From assembly GCA_023052935.1 (NCBI GenBank), contig CM041295.1, positions 106,828,711 through 106,892,710 of the forward strand: 64,000 bases of DNA, written 5' to 3'. The translations under genes were made by a program, and so were the position numbers. Positions within the stretch are counted from its first letter, which is position 1. Each line of letters starts with the position of its first letter. Of the stretch, positions 12,908-23,879 are shown one piece after another. The notes beneath the pieces were generated by a model. The model saw nothing but the letters and a program-made list of their open reading frames with translations, was not told the DNA's origin and made no database searches. Source of the DNA: Piezodorus guildinii. Its lineage: Eukaryota; Arthropoda; Insecta; Hemiptera; Pentatomidae.

Positions 12908-13328
12908 CAGATGAAAAATTGAGGCAAACAGTTAGCTTTTTATTAAATCGATAGGTAATTTATTAATTGTAGTTATAACTGAATTAGATGAGTTTATAAT
13001 ATCTGGTACATCTATATTCTGTGCCATATCTAAAAACAATTCCGTAAGTCATTTTAAAATTTAACGAATTACAATAACATAAAAAATAATGAAATAAATC
13101 TGGTATTGAGTTTACTCGTTGGAGCGTAAAAAATGTAACTTTTTTAAAAATTAATGTTATCTTTAGTCCGTAAGAGTGATCAATTATGTGACATATTTTG
13201 TAATTATTGATTCTTTGTTTAAATATTATCGATAATGATCCTCTCGTGGCAAATGAACTGTGAAAATTGAAATATTAAATAAATAAAAATACATAAATAA
13301 TATTAAAAAGTATATGTTTAAAAATCTA

Positions 13329-13809
13329 CAATCGTGGTCATAGAAATTACATCACTCGATAAATTTTTTTTTTTTCCAAAATTAAACATAACCTCGTGTT
13401 TTAAAAAAATGCTGGTTACACAATTATTAAAAATACATTACATAAAAATCAATAAAGAAATATAGAAGTTTAAGTTCTTGATTGATTTTCAAAACTATGA
13501 CCCATACTGATTTGTGTCACTAATGTTTTCCGTGAAAATTGTTCCACTTCATGTTATCTCACAACGTGAATTGTTTCTGATAGAAAATTCCTTAAAATTC
13601 GACATAATTAAAATTTTGGTTTTGATATAAGTTGAAAATACTTACAAAGAACTGAGAAACTTTTTTTTATTTCTTTATTTCGCCAAGCAAAGGATATAAA
13701 TAAGTAGACAAAAAAATATATTCGATTGAAACAAATTCATTACCGTAAAAAATTAAATTACCATAAAAACCAATGCTTTAGGTGATGAAATTTTCTATTA
13801 CCACGACTG
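13329..13809 (+). mobile_element. Tc1-like TA-flanked MITE (copy 2)
   Basis: Ends CAATCGTGGTCATAGAAATT on the left and its inverted counterpart finishing CCACGACTG on the right, both bordered by TA. Internal blocks ('cataacctcgtgttttaaa', 'cttcatgttatctcacaa', 'attgtttctgatagaaaa') match the other copies. Non-coding. Confidence 0.85.
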
Positions 13810-13811
13810 TA

Positions 13812-14981
13812 ATATCTGTATGAAAGTGATTTACATATTTTACATTTTATCGCCAAGTTTTGCTATTTTATCTGCAATAAAATGATTCTAAAATACGAGA
13901 AGTTCGAAACGTTAAATACTTATTTATTATTCATACTTTATGCATAACTTGTGGTTTGTCATCATACTTTGTAATATATTAAAGTAATATCAATTCCTAC
14001 TTGAAACCAAATGATTAATTAAGAGAAATTCGTGATATCTTGTGCTTGTCTACTCTGATTAAGTTTATCTGTAGAGGCTGCTTCAATTTTTTTTTTTACT
14101 CTAATCTTCCACTGCTTGATAGCTTTGGAAGTATCAGTTCCATCCAGTTCAATTAACTATTTAAAGCGTTCTAAGCTAATAACTGAACTAATTTAATCTC
14201 TTTAGAGGTGTTCTGAGTTTCGTTGCTATTCTGTAAACAGCAAAGTGTTTAGTAAGTTGATGGAATAAAGATCCCGGAGTCATTTTACAAACCAGGTAAT
14301 ATTCAACAGATTCCTAATTAGTTTCAATAATTATTTTTTCTAGCTGAGGGTACTGTAACTAGTATAGTTGCTACCTCCAAAGTAAAAAGGGTAGTCCCAA
14401 AATAACCACCATTGCACTTTAAATAACTTGAAAATTAGGAGGCGAAGAAAGTATTTTAAGCCTTAAATCGTTTTTGGTTCCCAAATTGTACCAATATTTA
14501 TTTTGAAAGAGAAATCCTATGATTAAATTTTTTTTTTTTTTTTTTGCATACATTGGTCTTTTCTTTTATAATTAAAATATTTAATATATATTATTTGAAA
14601 TTAAAAGCTTGATAATTCTGAAACTGTCGAGAAAAGTTACTTGTTCTTATAAACCCGTAAACTTTCATATTTTGGAAGCGTCATTTTATTACATAAACCT
14701 ACCGAATTAATAAAATAAACAGTAATCTAATATATTTTAAAATTGTTTATAAAATATAAGTAAATATTATAAACATTTATATTTCATTGCAAAAAAAATT
14801 GATATATTTTTTAAGCACAATGCTAATAAATGTAATAATTCAAGTCGTTTTGGAAAAATAAATTAAAATCTCCATTAACCAAATATTACAAGTTTACAGC
14901 ATAATATTTATTGGCTTTGTTGTGTTTAAAAAAATAAAAACACCTTTATTATTGCCTATATAACTGATCAATATTTTTATA

Positions 14982-15030
<49 letters not shown>

Positions 15031-15058
15031 ATTACTATTATAGAAGAGTAATTTAAGT
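13812..15058. other. No recognised gene; ends in an (AT)n tract
   Basis: AT-rich DNA without a credible exon. It carries several poly-T runs (near 14089 and 14527) and an (AT)n microsatellite at about 14987-15028, immediately upstream of the ribozyme-bearing inverted-repeat element. Confidence 0.55.
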
Positions 15059-15621
15059 TATGAATATATTATTCGAAACAGTCTCTTCTATTTTATTTAT
15101 ATATTTATTTATCATAACATATAAAACATGATTATTAAAACATTACGTTTCGAGGTACCTTATGCCTCATCTTCAGATTTTCAAATATCATCTAAAATAT
15201 AATTGAATAAATATTATAAGCAACTATACATACATTAACAACACATTATCAATAAATTAGAATCAATTTATCACTTAAAATATTTACAATCTGTTTATTA
15301 TTAAAATTCTACTTACATTTATTTCTATATTATATCCTAATATAGGTCATTAATATTGTAGTATTATTCATATTAAGTTCCTAGATATGAATAATTGTAT
15401 CTGTTAAAATAATTTATCTTTTCATTGTCACATATTAATTCTTTCAACATGTTGCTGCTATACACTTGCAACTATCATGTAGACTAAATTAGCATTTATC
15501 TAATTCCTTTCTTGTACTATTCAATGTTTTCAAATATCCACAACATATTTTTTATCTATATGTTATGATAAATAAATATATAAATAAAATAGAAGAGACT
15601 GTTCCGAATAATGTATTCATA
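15059..15621. mobile_element. Inverted-repeat element carrying a hammerhead-like motif
   Basis: A 65-bp left arm (15059-15123) is repeated almost perfectly in inverted orientation at 15557-15621; both contain the block for gtctcttctattttattta. The 430-bp interior is AT-rich and non-coding. Just inside the left arm, on the minus strand, lies a hammerhead ribozyme-like motif. Penelope-like elements are known to carry hammerhead motifs in their terminal repeats and to occur with inverted terminal arrangements, so a non-autonomous Penelope-like derivative is the best guess. Confidence 0.6.
15134..15186 (-). ncRNA. Hammerhead ribozyme-like motif H1
   Basis: Read on the minus strand: AAAAU, the core CUGAAGA, a helix II hairpin with GAGG/CCUC arms (loop about 9 nt), GAAAC, then GUA and AUGUUUU. 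CUGANGA and GAAA are the invariant hammerhead core, GUA is an allowed NUH cleavage triplet, and AAAAU/AUgUUUU can form helix I. Helix III would be only the two-pair AC/GU palindrome, as reported for Penelope-type hammerheads thought to work as dimers. Confidence 0.6.
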
Positions 15622-16104
15622 TATATTTATATTTTTTTTTTTAACTCATCTAGTAGTGTCCTTTTGTGAAAACTTGGCCTCAAATTAATTGTATTGGCAC
15701 TTTTGATGTCCTTAACTGACTTTCATATCCAAGGAGTTTTATGACGTCATGGATATCTAGCGCATTGACGGATTAATTAATGTCATACAATAATCCAAAA
15801 CTGTTTTTTAAATTTGTTAAAAAACGTTTTCATTTGGCGTTTATCAGAGCTATAATTTAAGAAAATTAAGTATGTAAGTCCTTAAATAAATTGGAAGAGA
15901 AAATTACGATATTTAATTCCGTCTTTGACCTTTAAGTAACAGACATTTTTATATGTGTTTCGAAAGTAAAATTATAATCTTTAACTACAATGACCATATA
16001 TTCCGTTATAATTATCCTTAAATTAACAAAAAAAAATTATATTACCTTGAAGATTGTTTTTAATTCTTAACAATAATTAAATATTGACGCAGAAATAGGT
16101 TCTT

Positions 16105-16560
16105 CTTCTTTGACTAGCTCCTTAGTTCCTTCCAGCATGTAGCACCAGCCTCAGTCCATCGCTTCCACTCGCTGCTTTGAATGGCCATATGTTTAATTTG
16201 GGTAACTGATTTGCTTCTCTTCCTTCCGAGTCCCTCCAGGTACTGTATATACGTAGTTCTTAGTCTTCTCACCACTTTCTTTCCTAATGGTTTGGCTTCC
16301 ATGGACCATTTCACCTTCCTGTCTTCTGGGAGCCTGCACACGTGCCCAAACCAGCGAATTTGGCGTTCCTCTATTATCTCGTTCAGTGCCACCACTTTCA
16401 ATTCCTCCCTGACGACTTACTGACACAGCCTCTTCTTGTTTTTCTTACTATCCTTCGCAGAATCTCATTTCTGAGGCCGCCTTTCTATTGACAACTTGCT
16501 TTGGGCCTGTCCAGTGCTCTGCTCCATAATGCAGGATGGGAAGAAAAATTATTTTATAAA
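16105..16560 (-). pseudogene. LINE remnant: 3' end of a reverse-transcriptase ORF
   Basis: The minus-strand translation includes IIEERQIRWFGHVCRLPED and later LGKKVVRRLRTTYIQYLEGL, the typical C-terminal tail of RTE/Jockey-type LINE polyproteins (RxxRWxGHVxRMxxxR ... GKRxxGRPxxRW). Upstream on the same strand, frameshifted pieces resemble the preceding YGAExW and KRLCQ blocks. The frame is broken several times, so this is a dead 5'-truncated copy. Confidence 0.7.
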
Positions 16561-16734
16561 ATAAATCGCATAACGCAAAATTTATACATTCCAATATCTC
16601 TAAAGTTGGTTTTAAAATAAAAATTGCTATTGATTATCTGTCATCAGATTTTACTGCTCTGACCTTTTCTCGAGGAAACAGTGGAAAGAAAAGTTCACCA
16701 CACTGCCCCGTATTTTCCCTATAATATCAGAAAG

Positions 16735-17185
16735 GTTTATATATATTTTTATAACGTAACTTTTTATAAATTATTTATTCAAATTCGTTCAACATGTATA
16801 TTATTCCATTTTTATCAATGATGAAAGATGATATTATTAATTTTGTTGAATCAATAAAATTAAAGGGACTTTAGAGGAATAAAATTAAAGATACCGGCAT
16901 TTAGGCCCTGGCAGACTATTTTAATCAGAATAAAACCTACGTCATATTAAAGCCCATTCTATTTTACATCGATGTAACGAGTTTAATCAAATTCGTTGGA
17001 GCCGTTTTAGAGAAAATCGTGAAAAGGTGCAAAATGCATAATATAAAGCAGCACTTCCGGTCTGCTTGGTTATTTGGACTCAGGAGACCCTAAAACGTGC
17101 ATTTCTGTTGAAAACTGGAATTCGAAAATTTTCATCATCGCAATACTTTCCCTTACCATATGTTACATATATGTGTAAATGAAAG
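16735..17185 (+). repeat. Dispersed repeat R1 (copy 2)
   Basis: Matches the copy at 4345-5065 from 'ttcgttcaacatgtat' through 'ggcatttaggccctggcaga', 'ttacatcgatgtaacgag', 'ggtgcaaaatgcataa', 'agcacttccgg' and 'tatttggactcaggagaccc'. It has an internal deletion relative to that copy between the 'cacttccgg' and 'ttatttggactcag' blocks. Confidence 0.75.
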
Positions 17186-17799
17186 TAAAAAGTTTTCTTT
17201 GGACTTTCATAGTACCTACTTTTTATGAGCTTTAAAAAAAAAAAAAAAAACTGTTACAATGTTTAAGTAATTCCCGAATATTTAATTAGTTTTAAACTAT
17301 AAGAGAATATTTCAATACAAGGCTTGTTCTGTTTACGTTACTAAGAGCTTATATTTTTATCTAACTAATTCGCTTTTATCTTACGAGCATTTATTTTTGT
17401 TCCGTCTGGTTCATTTAACATTATTCTATTAACTGTCCTACTCACAGATTTTTTCGAAAGCCATATTATTAGTTAGGAAGTTAAGACGTAACACTAAAAT
17501 GCATCAGCTGAAGTCATGCCTCGTAATTTATTTCATACTCAGAAACAAAGAAGATGATTTTCAATAGTTACTGTGTCCATTCTCTGGAAATTTTCCAGGA
17601 AACCCCAAAACGTCTCATTAGCTTGCTATTAAAATGATTTCTCCCTTTTTTTAATTTTTGTATTAATAATAAATTAAATCTATAATTGTTGTTTTTTTAC
17701 CATATTTATATTGTTTTTTTGTTATGGAAGGACATATTTTGGTATGATTTGGAACGAAATTATGCCCAGTATCATGATGGAGTAAGTGATGACCGTAAG

Positions 17800-18170
17800 T
17801 GATGATATATGAAGGAGAAGTTTGGTTGGGGGTCCGATCATTAAGAAATAACACAGCAATTAGGAAAACGTATGATTTTGTGCCGACGTTTCGGCCTATC
17901 GTCATGCTAAGATAACAACCAAGACAATTATTCTCTGCTGGAAGAGACGTTTAGAAAAGTGACCGTGTCGCCCCCTTGTTGTTGTCTGAGGAATTAAAAC
18001 TCCTAGCTGGAGTGACACAAGGATGTGAGATGGTACAAGCTCTAGAAGGAGTGAGTTATTTTCCAGAGTTTTTTTTTTTTTTTTTTTTTTATCTGTTACG
18101 AAATTAACTTGATGAGAGAGTAAGTTCAACGGAGGTAAGTGGAAGTCATGTGTTGCGCGCACCAGATTTT
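17800..18170 (-). mobile_element. Penelope-like remnant with decayed hammerhead motif H2
   Basis: On the minus strand the motif at 17882-17908 reads GCAUGACGAUAGGCCGAAACGUCGGC: GAAAC and GUC are intact, but the first core base is changed and helix II is nearly gone. The sequence that follows it (toward 17800) shares the order 'tgtgt..ttct.ttaatga.cg', then 'cccaacca' with the element at 23.1-23.5 kb, showing a common family. A 'gcgcaacacatgac' block on the far side (about 18145) also has a relative near 23360. There is a T24 run at about 18069. Confidence 0.5.
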
Positions 18171-18413
18171 TATCTTATTCTTCATACAGTCCAAATTCAT
18201 TCCAGACCAGCATTCAAAAGAGTCAGTTATCCATATTAGTCCGGATTAGTCCAAATAGTCTGCTTTTATGTGTCTTCGTGCTCTACGAAGTTCAGACTGA
18301 TGAATAGATGCTTCAGCCTACCTCAATCACCTGTATTTATTTATCTTTGTGAATTGTAATTTTTCTGTTTTATGTGTTTTATTGTTATTTTATGTATTTT
18401 ATTATTGTTTCAG

Positions 18414-18522
18414 CATTGAGCGGGACCGACTTCGCGAGCGGGATCGGCAGGCCCGGGCGCTGATGAACTCCGAGCCAAGTCCCACTTCAGGCGGTGCCCC
18501 TCTCTTTGGCGCACCCGTCAGG
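18414..18522 (+). CDS. lilli: AF4/FMR2 family (lilliputian-like) N-terminal exon
   Basis: Acceptor TTGTTTCAG ends at 18413 and the donor AGG|GTAAGT follows 18522. The first base completes a split codon, then the exon reads IERDRLRERDRQARALMN, followed by APLFGAPVR. This is the N-terminal homology block of the AFF/Lilliputian family (basic ERxR helix, then xPLFxxPxKV). In AFF4 this part binds cyclin T1/CDK9 and nucleates the super elongation complex, which releases paused RNA polymerase II. The initiator methionine must lie in an upstream exon that I could not identify. The exon ends at a codon boundary and joins in phase 0 with the exon 36.9 kb downstream, continuing the family alignment without a gap. 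The symbol is by homology. Confidence 0.85.
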
Positions 18523-19535
18523 GTAAGTTGAATAAATAATTGTATTTATTATTCAATTTTTATCTTTGAACTTGTAAAGTTGAGCTGCGGATCGTTGTTG
18601 TTTCTGCAAAACATTTACCTACAAATTTCATTACATAGATTGTTTCTCTCTAATGGGTGAAGAATCCTGCTTCCGAGATTTTTCTTGTTCCAATCCCTCT
18701 GAATTTGTCATTGGCAGTCCATTTGCTTGAATTGAGTTTCCCTTCAAGTTTGAAAAGTTGTTCTGGGATTTTCTCCCGCCAAAGCTTGCAAAATATAAAG
18801 GGAATAAGAACTTCCGCGGTCATTCTTGTTTTCCAGGCTGAGATGCTCTTGAACTACCGTTTAACGATGCATTAACTAATAATGATCACGCCCCACACTT
18901 CGTTACACTTGTTCCTGGATTTTTGAGCCCGTTTCGGCCGAATTAAAACTTGTAAAATAAACTTTTGCGAAAATCACGCTTTGACTTTTAATTAAAGACT
19001 ACATTATTTGCACATAGCGAAATGCTACACAGGTAAACAAAAATTGTCTTTAGGAAGAGAATTAATACAGTCGTGGTCATAGGAATTGCATGACTCAATA
19101 ATGAAAATGTATCCATGTTTTTAATGTTTTTAAAAAATTGTGATTGCACTAAAAAATAATATTATGTATTAAAAACTAAAGAAAAGCTCATAAAACCCAG
19201 TGAAAAAAGATATAGAAGTTTAAATTCTTTCGTAAAGTGAATTATAATATTAATTTTCTAAACTGTGACCACTGTTGTTTTGTGTCACCCCTATTTTCTT
19301 TGAAAATTCTTCCACTTCATGTAACCTCACAATGTTAATTGTTTCTGATAACAAAACGCTTCAAATTTGATATAATTACAAATTGTATTCTGTTAGTAGT
19401 TAAAAATACTAACCATGAAACATAATTTGTTCTGTTTTTTTATATCATTAAGCTTATGATATAAATATTATATAAATAAATAGACAAAAAAAGAAATTTT
19501 TCGATTGGATCTAATTTATCACCATAAAAAATTAA

Positions 19536-19685
19536 CAAGTTAATCCTTGGACATGGTCAGTAATGCCCTGATGATGGCTCACAAGTTTGAGTCGAAACTT
19601 CGGCAAAATTAAAATATTAAAAAAAGACTGACTCCCGATTATTTCCACCTACAGTAATTTCTACAGTCGACTACGTATCCTCAAT
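19536..19685 (+). mobile_element. 150-bp ribozyme-bearing insert (Penelope-like 3' end)
   Basis: The 12-bp sequence ATAAAAAATTAA occurs exactly at 19524-19535 and again at 19686-19697, flanking 150 bp that is foreign to the Tc1-like MITE. The insert holds hammerhead-like motif H3. Its 3' half (GACTGACTCCCGATTATTTC, then CTACAGTCGACTACGTATCC) matches the minus-strand element at 37579-37660. A short 5'-truncated copy with a target-site duplication fits retrotransposition by target-primed reverse transcription. Confidence 0.75.
19562..19606 (+). ncRNA. Hammerhead ribozyme-like motif H3
   Basis: Plus strand: GCC, core CUGAUGA (19568-19574), a helix II hairpin whose arms are GGCUC and GAGUC (one mismatch), GAAAC (19594-19598), then UUC and GGC. 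GCC/GGC forms the base of helix I. The usual ACGU palindrome of helix III has become ACUU, so self-cleavage is probably weakened in this copy. Confidence 0.6.
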
Positions 19686-19739
19686 ATAAAAAATTAAAGC
19701 ATAGGTGATGCAATTTCCATGACAACGACTGTAAGTATT

Positions 19740-20125
19740 GATATTAATAATCTAGCAAAGGTAATGTGTTTATTATGTGGAGAGGTATTTAAAGAAAAAC
19801 CCAAAATACTTCATTATTTTCCGGACAGCCCAGTATTTGCTGGCTGCCTCTGCGGTCCGCAGGGAACTTCCTCATCCCCTAACGACCTGAGTCGAGGTCA
19901 GCTCCTCATTCTCGATTTTTTAAGTCTTCCATCCATTAATTGATTTGACTACCTATCTTGTGATAGCCTTTCATCTTGTCCACCCGTCTTATACGCCTTT
20001 CCTCGATGAAGTCGACAATATCTGATTCTCCGGGCAATGCTATGAACTCTTGATCGTACCTCGCTCTCGATAAATCTCCTTCACATTCAGGTATTGGGGA
20101 GTATCTTCCACTCCTAAACACATTC
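19740..20125. other. Unidentified moderately GC-rich segment
   Basis: Short open frames exist on both strands (one on the minus strand contains DIVDFIEERRIRRVDKMKGY), but I could not assign a family. Composition and position among LINE fragments suggest a decayed retroelement. Confidence 0.35.
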
Positions 20126-20239
20126 TTATTTGGCTTTTTTAACCTGTTTCAGTCAATAATAATCCTATTAGCGCTTCCCGAAGTCTTCAAATCCATACAG
20201 AGACTTTGTTGTGCCGAAACTGGAAGATTAAATGACATT

Positions 20240-20420
20240 CCAAAAAATCCATCAAATAACTTTTCATGTCTTACTCTACAGTATCCTTTAATAATATTTG
20301 AACAGATCCGAAAGGTAAGACTCCATCTTGAAACCTTATATAAATCTTAAACAACAAAAAACTGCTTGCCGTTTACGGCTACTAGAACAGTGATAGATAA
20401 ATAGTATAACCTTCCACTTA
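20240..20420 (+). pseudogene. Jockey-like LINE fragment
   Basis: The block 'tgaacagatccga..agg', then 'actccatcttga', 'aaaactgcttgccgttt.cgg.ctac', recurs in the same order in the better-preserved Jockey-like fragments at about 34.77-34.89 and 58.78-58.88 kb. These correspond to the reverse-transcriptase thumb region (xQIRYLGLxLDKRLTW). The frame is broken. Confidence 0.5.
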
Positions 20421-20460
20421 ACTACTAAATACACTAGTATTTATGGGTTATAAAATATTT

Positions 20461-20822
20461 ATACCCCATTCATAGAACTGCTTCCTTTCACAAATCCCTT
20501 CTCGTTTACTCATCATTATTTGGGAATTCCCTGCCTATCTCTATCCGTAAAACCGTCTCTATCTCTTCTTTCAAACCTTCACTCTTCCATTACCTACTCG
20601 AGTCTCAATCTTTCGTTCCATTGTAAATATAGGTATTTACAGTACAAATATGTGTATATATATAATTGCGTGCTCCACGTGTGTATTAGTATACAGAGAT
20701 TCATAGATTTTGTATACTTTTGGATTGTTGAACTTTTTTTTTTTTTAAGTAACTATACCATAAGCAATTTTTTGTTTTAATTGTTTTTGTTCTAAGGGGA
20801 CTTGGTCCCAGAATAAAAAAAA
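20461..20822 (+). pseudogene. CR1/L2-like LINE 3' end
   Basis: The plus-strand frame gives NSLPISIRKTVSISSFKPSL, the standard C-terminal motif of CR1/L2-type polymerases (LWNxLPxxIRxAxSLxxFKxxL). It is followed by an AT-rich 3' UTR ending 'ggggacttggtcccagaataaa' and an A run. A sibling with the same ending lies at 52040-52560. The copy is truncated at its 5' end. Confidence 0.65.
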
Positions 20823-20869
20823 AAACATATATATATATTCTTTATCTCTATCTGGACTTACTGAACTTA

Positions 20870-21415
20870 TATCAACTTACCGGTTTTTTATCAATGATAA
20901 CAAGATAAAATGGTTATTTTTATAGAATCTACAAAATTAAAGGTACTTTAGTGAAAGAAAATTTAAAATATCGGCATTTAAGCCCTGTTAGAATATTTCA
21001 ATCAGAATAAAACCTTTATGATATTAAAGCAAACTAAATTTTACATCGATATGGCGAGTTTGAACAATATCGTTTGAGCTGTTTTTGAAAAAATCGTAAA
21101 GAAGTGCAAAATGCATAGTAAAAATTAGCACTTCCGGTCAGCTTATTTTGGCGAAAAAGTTGTTACATCTCGGGCGTGTCTTAAATATGTAATTTCAGTT
21201 TCTTACGAATTTTCATTTTCGTGCTAGACTTACTACACACACACTGACCTTTTTTTTAGGACTTGGTTATTTGGACTCAGGGTACTCTAAAACGTGTATT
21301 TCCGTTGGAAACTAGAATTCGAAACTTTGAAAAGGATGAATAAGTAAATCGATCCTTAAAACGTAACGTCATGGGAACCAGTTCATATTATGTATCAAAT
21401 CATCATTTTCAGTTG
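20870..21415 (+). repeat. Dispersed repeat R1 (copy 3)
   Basis: Contains all R1 blocks from 'atctacaaaattaaaggtac' to 'tatttggactcagggtactc' and extends to 'ggatgaataagtaaatcgat', 'cgtaacgtcatgggaaccag'. The last ~170 bp are repeated in inverted orientation at 24885-25050. Confidence 0.8.
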
Positions 21416-21944
21416 AGCTTTGAAACTTGACGAAACCACCGACTTCGTCCCTTATTCTTACAATCCGAAATCCTCAATACTTGTTACTTCCTCAGGAATA
21501 ATATCACCCTAAATATGATATGAAACCTATCTTTCATGATTTAACTGCTTACCTCCCAGGCGCCTAAAAAGATGATCTTGAGAACTTTAAAATTATTTGT
21601 GTCATTGGAGTACGGCAAATCGATATTTATAGCCTATTGCATATTTACTTTTATGAACTAGTACAACTGTTAATTTCAATAAATAATTTTGATTGTTTTT
21701 AAACAGTATTATGATTTATAGCAACCAAATAGTAGAAATTAGACAAAACATTTATAAATAAAAAATTAATATTTAAATGAATTATTAATCTTTACTGCTA
21801 ATCTTGCTGATAAGAAAAAAAATGTTTATAAATAAAATATTTTATTATTTTCACTTTATTCTCATTAATGACATAGTAAGAATGATTTAAATCTCTTTCA
21901 GTTTCTAGAGTATTATGAAATGGAATCAAATTTGTTTTTTAATC

Positions 21945-22368
21945 ATTTTGAGGGGCTCTACTAAACCACCAAATTCTTCCCGTATCCAATCCCTACAATC
22001 CAAAATCCTTCGTAAAATCCTCAATGCTCCTTATTTTGTAACTAATAAACTGATCCACAAAGACCTTAATATTCCGTATGTTGCTGATTTGGCCCGATCT
22101 AGATACCATTCCTTTCATGACGAACTCCATTCCCACCCTAATCCTCTCGTTTCAATCCTTTCTTCCTCTTCAATTCCCGACAATCCTCCGAGGCGTCTGA
22201 AAAGGAGATGGCCCCGAGACCTTCTAGTTTAAAATAGTTACAGGAGTGCTACCATTGGGTAGTTCTTCTACAAGTCTCTTCCATGTCATGTCATTTATCA
22301 TATTTACTTGATGTATTTTTTTGAGTACAGTTGTGAATTTCAATAAATTATGTTTAAAAAAAAAAAAA
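21945..22368 (+). pseudogene. Jockey-clade LINE 3' end with poly(A)
   Basis: The frame at 21945-22232 includes RIQSLQSKILRKILNAPYFV, then NKLIHKDLNIPYVADLARSRY and RRLKRRWPRD before a stop. This is the C-terminal tail of Jockey-type polymerases. A short 3' UTR leads to an A-rich tail at about 22351-22367. The same family appears on the minus strand at 39455-40215 and as fragments at 44.7 and 51.75 kb. 5'-truncated. Confidence 0.8.
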
Positions 22369-22399
22369 ATAATTATTTTGAAAATTTCATGTTTTTTTT

Positions 22400-23130
22400 T
22401 CTATTTTTTTAATCTAAATAATTACGTGTTTTTAGCCATTGTGTTAATATATATTTCGCTGAACATTTTTACTAGGTTGAGTAAATATGTAAGTAATGAA
22501 GTTATGATAAAACCAACTTGGAATAATGTATACCTTAAAAATTAGAACAAAGTTAAAACTTTGTCTTCAAGATTTAATACTGGCGGATCGTAAACTTTTT
22601 ATACCTCATCTCATTTTATATTTTACGACTCTTTTTGTATTTTAATTTAGTTTAGAATTGTTTTTAAAGAAAATTTATTAAACCTCAGGAGTTATATAAC
22701 TTATTCAATAACGGATGGATTATTGGTCAGTACACGTAGTTGGCTTCACATAAGCGTTTGAAGATAAGCATTTTCAAAGGTCTTTAATCGATACAGTCAG
22801 AAAACATATTTTCTTAAACAATTAATATTATATAATTTTTCTTGAAGTTATGTGTCCAAATATATTCTCATAATAATGTATAAAATTTGAAATTTAATTG
22901 TCAATATTCAATCAGTTAATATAGAGTTATTTTGAAAAACTATTATTATCAGAGTTTTAGAACTAGTATGTTTTTAGTTATAGATTCAAAAGATGTTTCA
23001 GTCTTCTTTTTTACGCATAAGCATAATAAATAATAAGCAATGGTTTTTAAACAAATTAAAACTAATTATACTTCATTGTAGGAAGATATTTTTATCATTA
23101 TTAGCTAACGAAATCAATTTAGAAAAAACA
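22400..23130. other. No recognised feature
   Basis: AT-rich DNA after the Jockey-like tail. No exon, repeat partner or RNA gene was recognised. Confidence 0.5.
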
Positions 23131-23139
23131 AAAAGATGG

Positions 23140-23480
23140 TTGGGAATGCGGTCATTAAAGAGAAACACACATTCAAACTTGGTGATATTTTAATTATGTA
23201 ACGAAGTTTCGGCCTACATTGTGGGCCTTCATCAGGGTTGACTCTGAGACTGTGTCTAAAGAAGTCTTCAAATCGAAGCCTATAATTATTATTGTTATCC
23301 AATTTATTTAATACTTTAAAAATTCATTTCAAGAAGTAAGGTAAGTTTAAGTCGCACGCAACACGCATCATATTTTTATCCAAAATTTTAGATAATTGTG
23401 AATATCTACACTTCAGAGGATTAATTAAATGATAGGATAGTGAGGAGGAACTTACTCTTCGTGTGAAATATTCGTGAAAC
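23140..23480 (-). mobile_element. Penelope-like remnant with hammerhead motif H4
   Basis: Contains a minus-strand hammerhead-like motif at 23196-23245 and, next to it, sequence shared with the remnant at 17.80-18.17 kb ('gtgtgtttctctttaatga' and 'cccaacca' on the minus strand). Only the terminal non-coding part is visible; I find no reverse-transcriptase block. Confidence 0.5.
23196..23245 (-). ncRNA. Hammerhead ribozyme-like motif H4
   Basis: Minus strand: CAACC, core CUGAUGA (23235 down to 23229), helix II with perfect GGCC/GGCC arms around a 10-nt loop region (AGGCCCACAAUGUAGGCC), GAAAC, UUC, then GUUAC. The core is intact. Helix I pairing is weak (C-G then A-U pairs around a mismatch) and the helix III palindrome is ACUU rather than ACGU. 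Confidence 0.55.
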
Positions 23481-23879
23481 AATGCAGCGTTGGGAGACTC
23501 CACGCGGTCGCCTCATAGTCGATAATTTTGCCAGAGAATTTACGCCAGGCAGCTAGTTACCGTCGCTTAATCACCGAGCTCCCTGTAGCATCTCACAAAC
23601 AATTTTCAAGTCAATTCCGAACTAATTAGAGGAAGAAAAAGCGAGACTAAATGAGTCCACGACAATACATCACCACACCTCCTACTCTTCTTGGAAATTA
23701 TTTTCAATTAACCCGAGACCCTTCAGGAAAAGAGAATTAAGGACTAGGCTTCACTCGAGTTTCCTCAGATATGACTATACTTCAACTTAAAATGAAAACT
23801 TTCACGATCTTTGCCTTCTAGCTTTTGTTTTCTCACCGTAATTAATAAGTGAACTCGGAACAATTTATAACTAAAACTA

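Larger units (their letters stand above)
19068..19731 (+). mobile_element. Tc1-like TA-flanked MITE (copy 3) with nested insert
   Basis: Best-preserved ends of the family: CAGTCGTGGTCATAGGAATTGCATG at the left and its inverted counterpart ending AACGACTG at 19731, with TA on both sides (19066-19067 and 19732-19733). Its greater length compared with siblings comes partly from a 150-bp insertion at 19536-19685 bounded by an exact 12-bp duplication. Confidence 0.9.

Noticed and set aside
16181..16423. Plus-strand 80-codon frame
   Set aside because: It is the antisense shadow of the minus-strand LINE C-terminal fragment.
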